Shown: piece after piece, positions 62,677 to 64,000 of the stretch
Layout of the letters: each line of letters starts with the position of its first letter
Numbering within the stretch: the first letter of the stretch is position 1
Assembly (NCBI GenBank): GCA_028824125.1
Contig: JAPPES010000159.1
Coordinates: forward strand, 1-64,000
Direction: 5' to 3'
Length of the DNA stretch: 64,000 bases
Source of the DNA: Candidatus Poribacteria bacterium
GTDB taxonomy: Bacteria; Poribacteria; WGA-4E; WGA-3G
Notes under the pieces: generated by a model
The model's database searches: none
Told to the model about the DNA's origin: nothing
What the model saw: only the letters and a program-made list of their open reading frames with translations
Program-made: the position numbers and the translations under genes

Positions 62677-62829
62677 AACCTAAGTTGCCACCTATTTGCG
62701 AATGCTCTTGTCCGAGGGGTTTCTAACCCCGATGTATAACAGAAAACGTAAGAATCAGCGGAAATGCCTTGTTTTTTTGTAAAAAGCAATGTCCGCTATC
62801 TCGAAATCTTGTCCGTAGCAACTTGAGTT
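62677..62829. mobile_element. 153-bp inverted-repeat element, copy 2 of a near-identical pair
   Basis: Ends aacctaagttgc and gcaacttgagtt. Near-identical to 28151-28304. A possible 5-bp duplication aaaat flanks it. Its right end supplies TTGAGT, which with AACAAT 17 bases further could form a weak promoter for the LamG gene. Confidence 0.8.
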
Positions 62830-62871
62830 AAAATAGTTTTAATAGAACAATCATTAATTTAGGAGGGCAAA

Positions 62872-63711
62872 ATGAAGAATTTGATAAAAATGAGCATAGC
62901 AGTGCTTGTTATCGTCTGCTGGATGACTCTTCCAAGCGATGCCGCTATAAATCCCGATAGTATTATGGGCATGTGGCTGTTTGGTGCTATAAATCCTGAT
63001 AATATCATGGGCATGTGGTTGTTTAATGAAGGCAACGGTAATACGGCAAAGGATTCCTCAGGCAACAAGAACGACGGTAAAATCAACGGTGGCACTAAAT
63101 GGGTGGATGGAAAGTTTGGAAAGGCACTTGAATTTAATGGGACTGATGGATGGGTTGAAGTTCCGCATTCAAACACTGTCGGGTTTGAAAAGGGTGTTTC
63201 CTTTTCGATTACGCTACATTTCAAAGGCACTAAAGTTGGCGGTTCGCTTGTCGGTAAAAACTACGAGGATCAATCGCAAGCTTTACCTTGGTACCTTCTC
63301 TGGAACGGTGGTGCGGATAACATGGTAGCTTTCTTCCTGCGTAATTCTGCTGGAACAAGTTTTAGGACAGGCGGGGCAGCTGTTTCTGACGACAAGTGGC
63401 ATTTCATTGTTGGAAGAGCAGATGCTAACACTGGCAAGGCAAGTTTATGGGTAGATGGCGAAATGGCAGCCGAACTTGATTTTGACAAAAATGATGGATA
63501 CGGCACCAGTGAAGGTGTGTTTCATATCGCACGGCACTTCGACCGTTATACAGCGGGCATTATTGACGATGTTGCGCTCTTCAATGTTGCATTGAGTGAA
63601 GACGATATGAATACTATTATGGACAACGGTGTTGAAGAATCTGCCGCCGTTGAACCTCTGAACAAATTCACAACAACTTGGGCGAAAATCAAACGCCAAA
63701 TTACAAAATAA
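62872..63711 (+). CDS. exported LamG protein with duplicated motif and TTxWxxIK tail
   Basis: 279 residues with AGGAGGG 5-6 bases upstream. Signal peptide about 1-24 (VIVCWMTLPSDAA). A 13-residue unit AINPDSIMGMWLF is repeated one residue later as AINPDNIMGMWLF (62944-62982 and 62986-63024). Then a LamG jelly roll: GNTAKDSSGNKNDGKINGG, KFGKALEFNGTDGWVEVPHS, GKASLWVDGEMAAEL, GIIDDVALFNVALSEDDM. The C-terminus is VEPLNKFTTTWAKIK plus RQITK. It is followed 15 bases later by a second LamG gene. Confidence 0.88.
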   Translation: MKNLIKMSIAVLVIVCWMTLPSDAAINPDSIMGMWLFGAINPDNIMGMWLFNEGNGNTAKDSSGNKNDGKINGGTKWVDGKFGKALEFNGTDGWVEVPHSNTVGFEKGVSFSITLHFKGTKVGGSLVGKNYEDQSQALPWYLLWNGGADNMVAFFLRNSAGTSFRTGGAAVSDDKWHFIVGRADANTGKASLWVDGEMAAELDFDKNDGYGTSEGVFHIARHFDRYTAGIIDDVALFNVALSEDDMNTIMDNGVEESAAVEPLNKFTTTWAKIKRQITK

Positions 63712-63726
63712 TAAGGAGAAATATTG

Positions 63727-64000
63727 ATGTTTTCATTAAAAAATGTAGGAATTACAATTGCGAGTCTAATAGGTGTTTTTCTGTTAATTGCACTCCCGGG
63801 TTACGCTGAGTTCAACTTTGATAATATTACCGCGATGTGGCTTTTTGACGAAGGGGACGGTGCTGTCGCAACCGACTCATCAAACCAAGATAATGAGGGG
63901 CAAATCCACGGCGCGAGCTGGGTAGATGGTAAATTCGGAAAAGCACTCGAATTTGATGGAACAGACGATTGGGTTGAAATTCCACATTCTGACAGTGTTG
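63727..64000 (+). CDS. exported LamG protein, N-terminal part (runs off the window)
   Basis: Open from an ATG with AAGGAG 8 bases upstream to the window edge. Signal peptide about 1-25 (LLIALPGYA/E), then FNFDNITAMWLFDEGDGAVA, GQIHGASWVDGKFGKALEF and DGTDDWVEIPHSDSV, matching the start of the neighbouring LamG domain. It has a single copy of the MWLF motif. The two genes are tandem paralogues in one operon. The C-terminal tail cannot be checked here. Confidence 0.85.
   Translation, partial: MFSLKNVGITIASLIGVFLLIALPGYAEFNFDNITAMWLFDEGDGAVATDSSNQDNEGQIHGASWVDGKFGKALEFDGTDDWVEIPHSDSV

Overview
The window reads as a bacterial chromosome segment of moderate GC, most likely from Candidatus Poribacteria or a close relative. 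This is inferred from gene content: four Cys-type sulfatases, secreted LamG and beta-propeller proteins, a dockerin plus FlgD-like C-terminus, phytanoyl-CoA dioxygenase, Gfo/Idh and enolase-superfamily enzymes, and many small palindromic repeats. No rRNA, tRNA, full-length transposase or prophage was seen. TGA serves as a normal stop in many genes.

Layout. 0-7.5 kb: unknown protein, caspase-like PEGA membrane protein overlapping a sulfatase, PAP2 phosphatase, and a WD40/dockerin protein interrupted by one in-frame TGA. 7.6-11 kb: purH, a serine-acetyltransferase-like protein, a P-loop kinase. 11.3-18.8 kb: phytanoyl-CoA dioxygenase, an AAA ATPase plus DUF4276 pair (possible defence module), two paralogous sulfatases (only one with a Tat signal), a RelE-type toxin-antitoxin pair, a Uma2 nuclease. 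19-28 kb: an archaeal-type pantoate kinase homologue, a membrane protein, PfkB kinase, solute-binding lipoprotein, orphan ABC ATPase, TonB receptor. 28-39 kb: Gfo/Idh oxidoreductase, two enolase-superfamily enzymes (one coupled to a sulfatase), tandem secreted beta-propellers (one frameshifted), retropepsin-like protease, lysA and a diverged duplicate of its 3' end. 39.6-46 kb: HigBA-type toxin-antitoxin, a MurNAc-salvage cluster (serine hydrolase, NamZ-like, AnmK), P1 peptidase and DUF4416. 46-56 kb: rpoB and rpoC with a consensus promoter, a long leader and no ribosomal protein genes beside them. 56-64 kb: fumC, LamG proteins, a propeller glycosidase-like protein, a trypsin-TPR lipoprotein.

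The most unusual features are: (1) RpoC of 1873 residues, whose trigger-loop insertion (SI3 position) is enlarged to about 610 residues by about 13 degenerate repeats of about 39 residues; (2) a 15-residue C-terminal tail ending in TT-x-W-x-x-I/L-K shared by otherwise unrelated exported proteins; (3) several families of non-autonomous inverted-repeat elements, two with clear 9-10 bp target duplications, many carrying the same palindromic core and several touching gene starts or stops.

Translation signals are mixed. Most starts have a Shine-Dalgarno sequence, but at least two genes have a -10 box so close to the start codon that their mRNAs should be leaderless.
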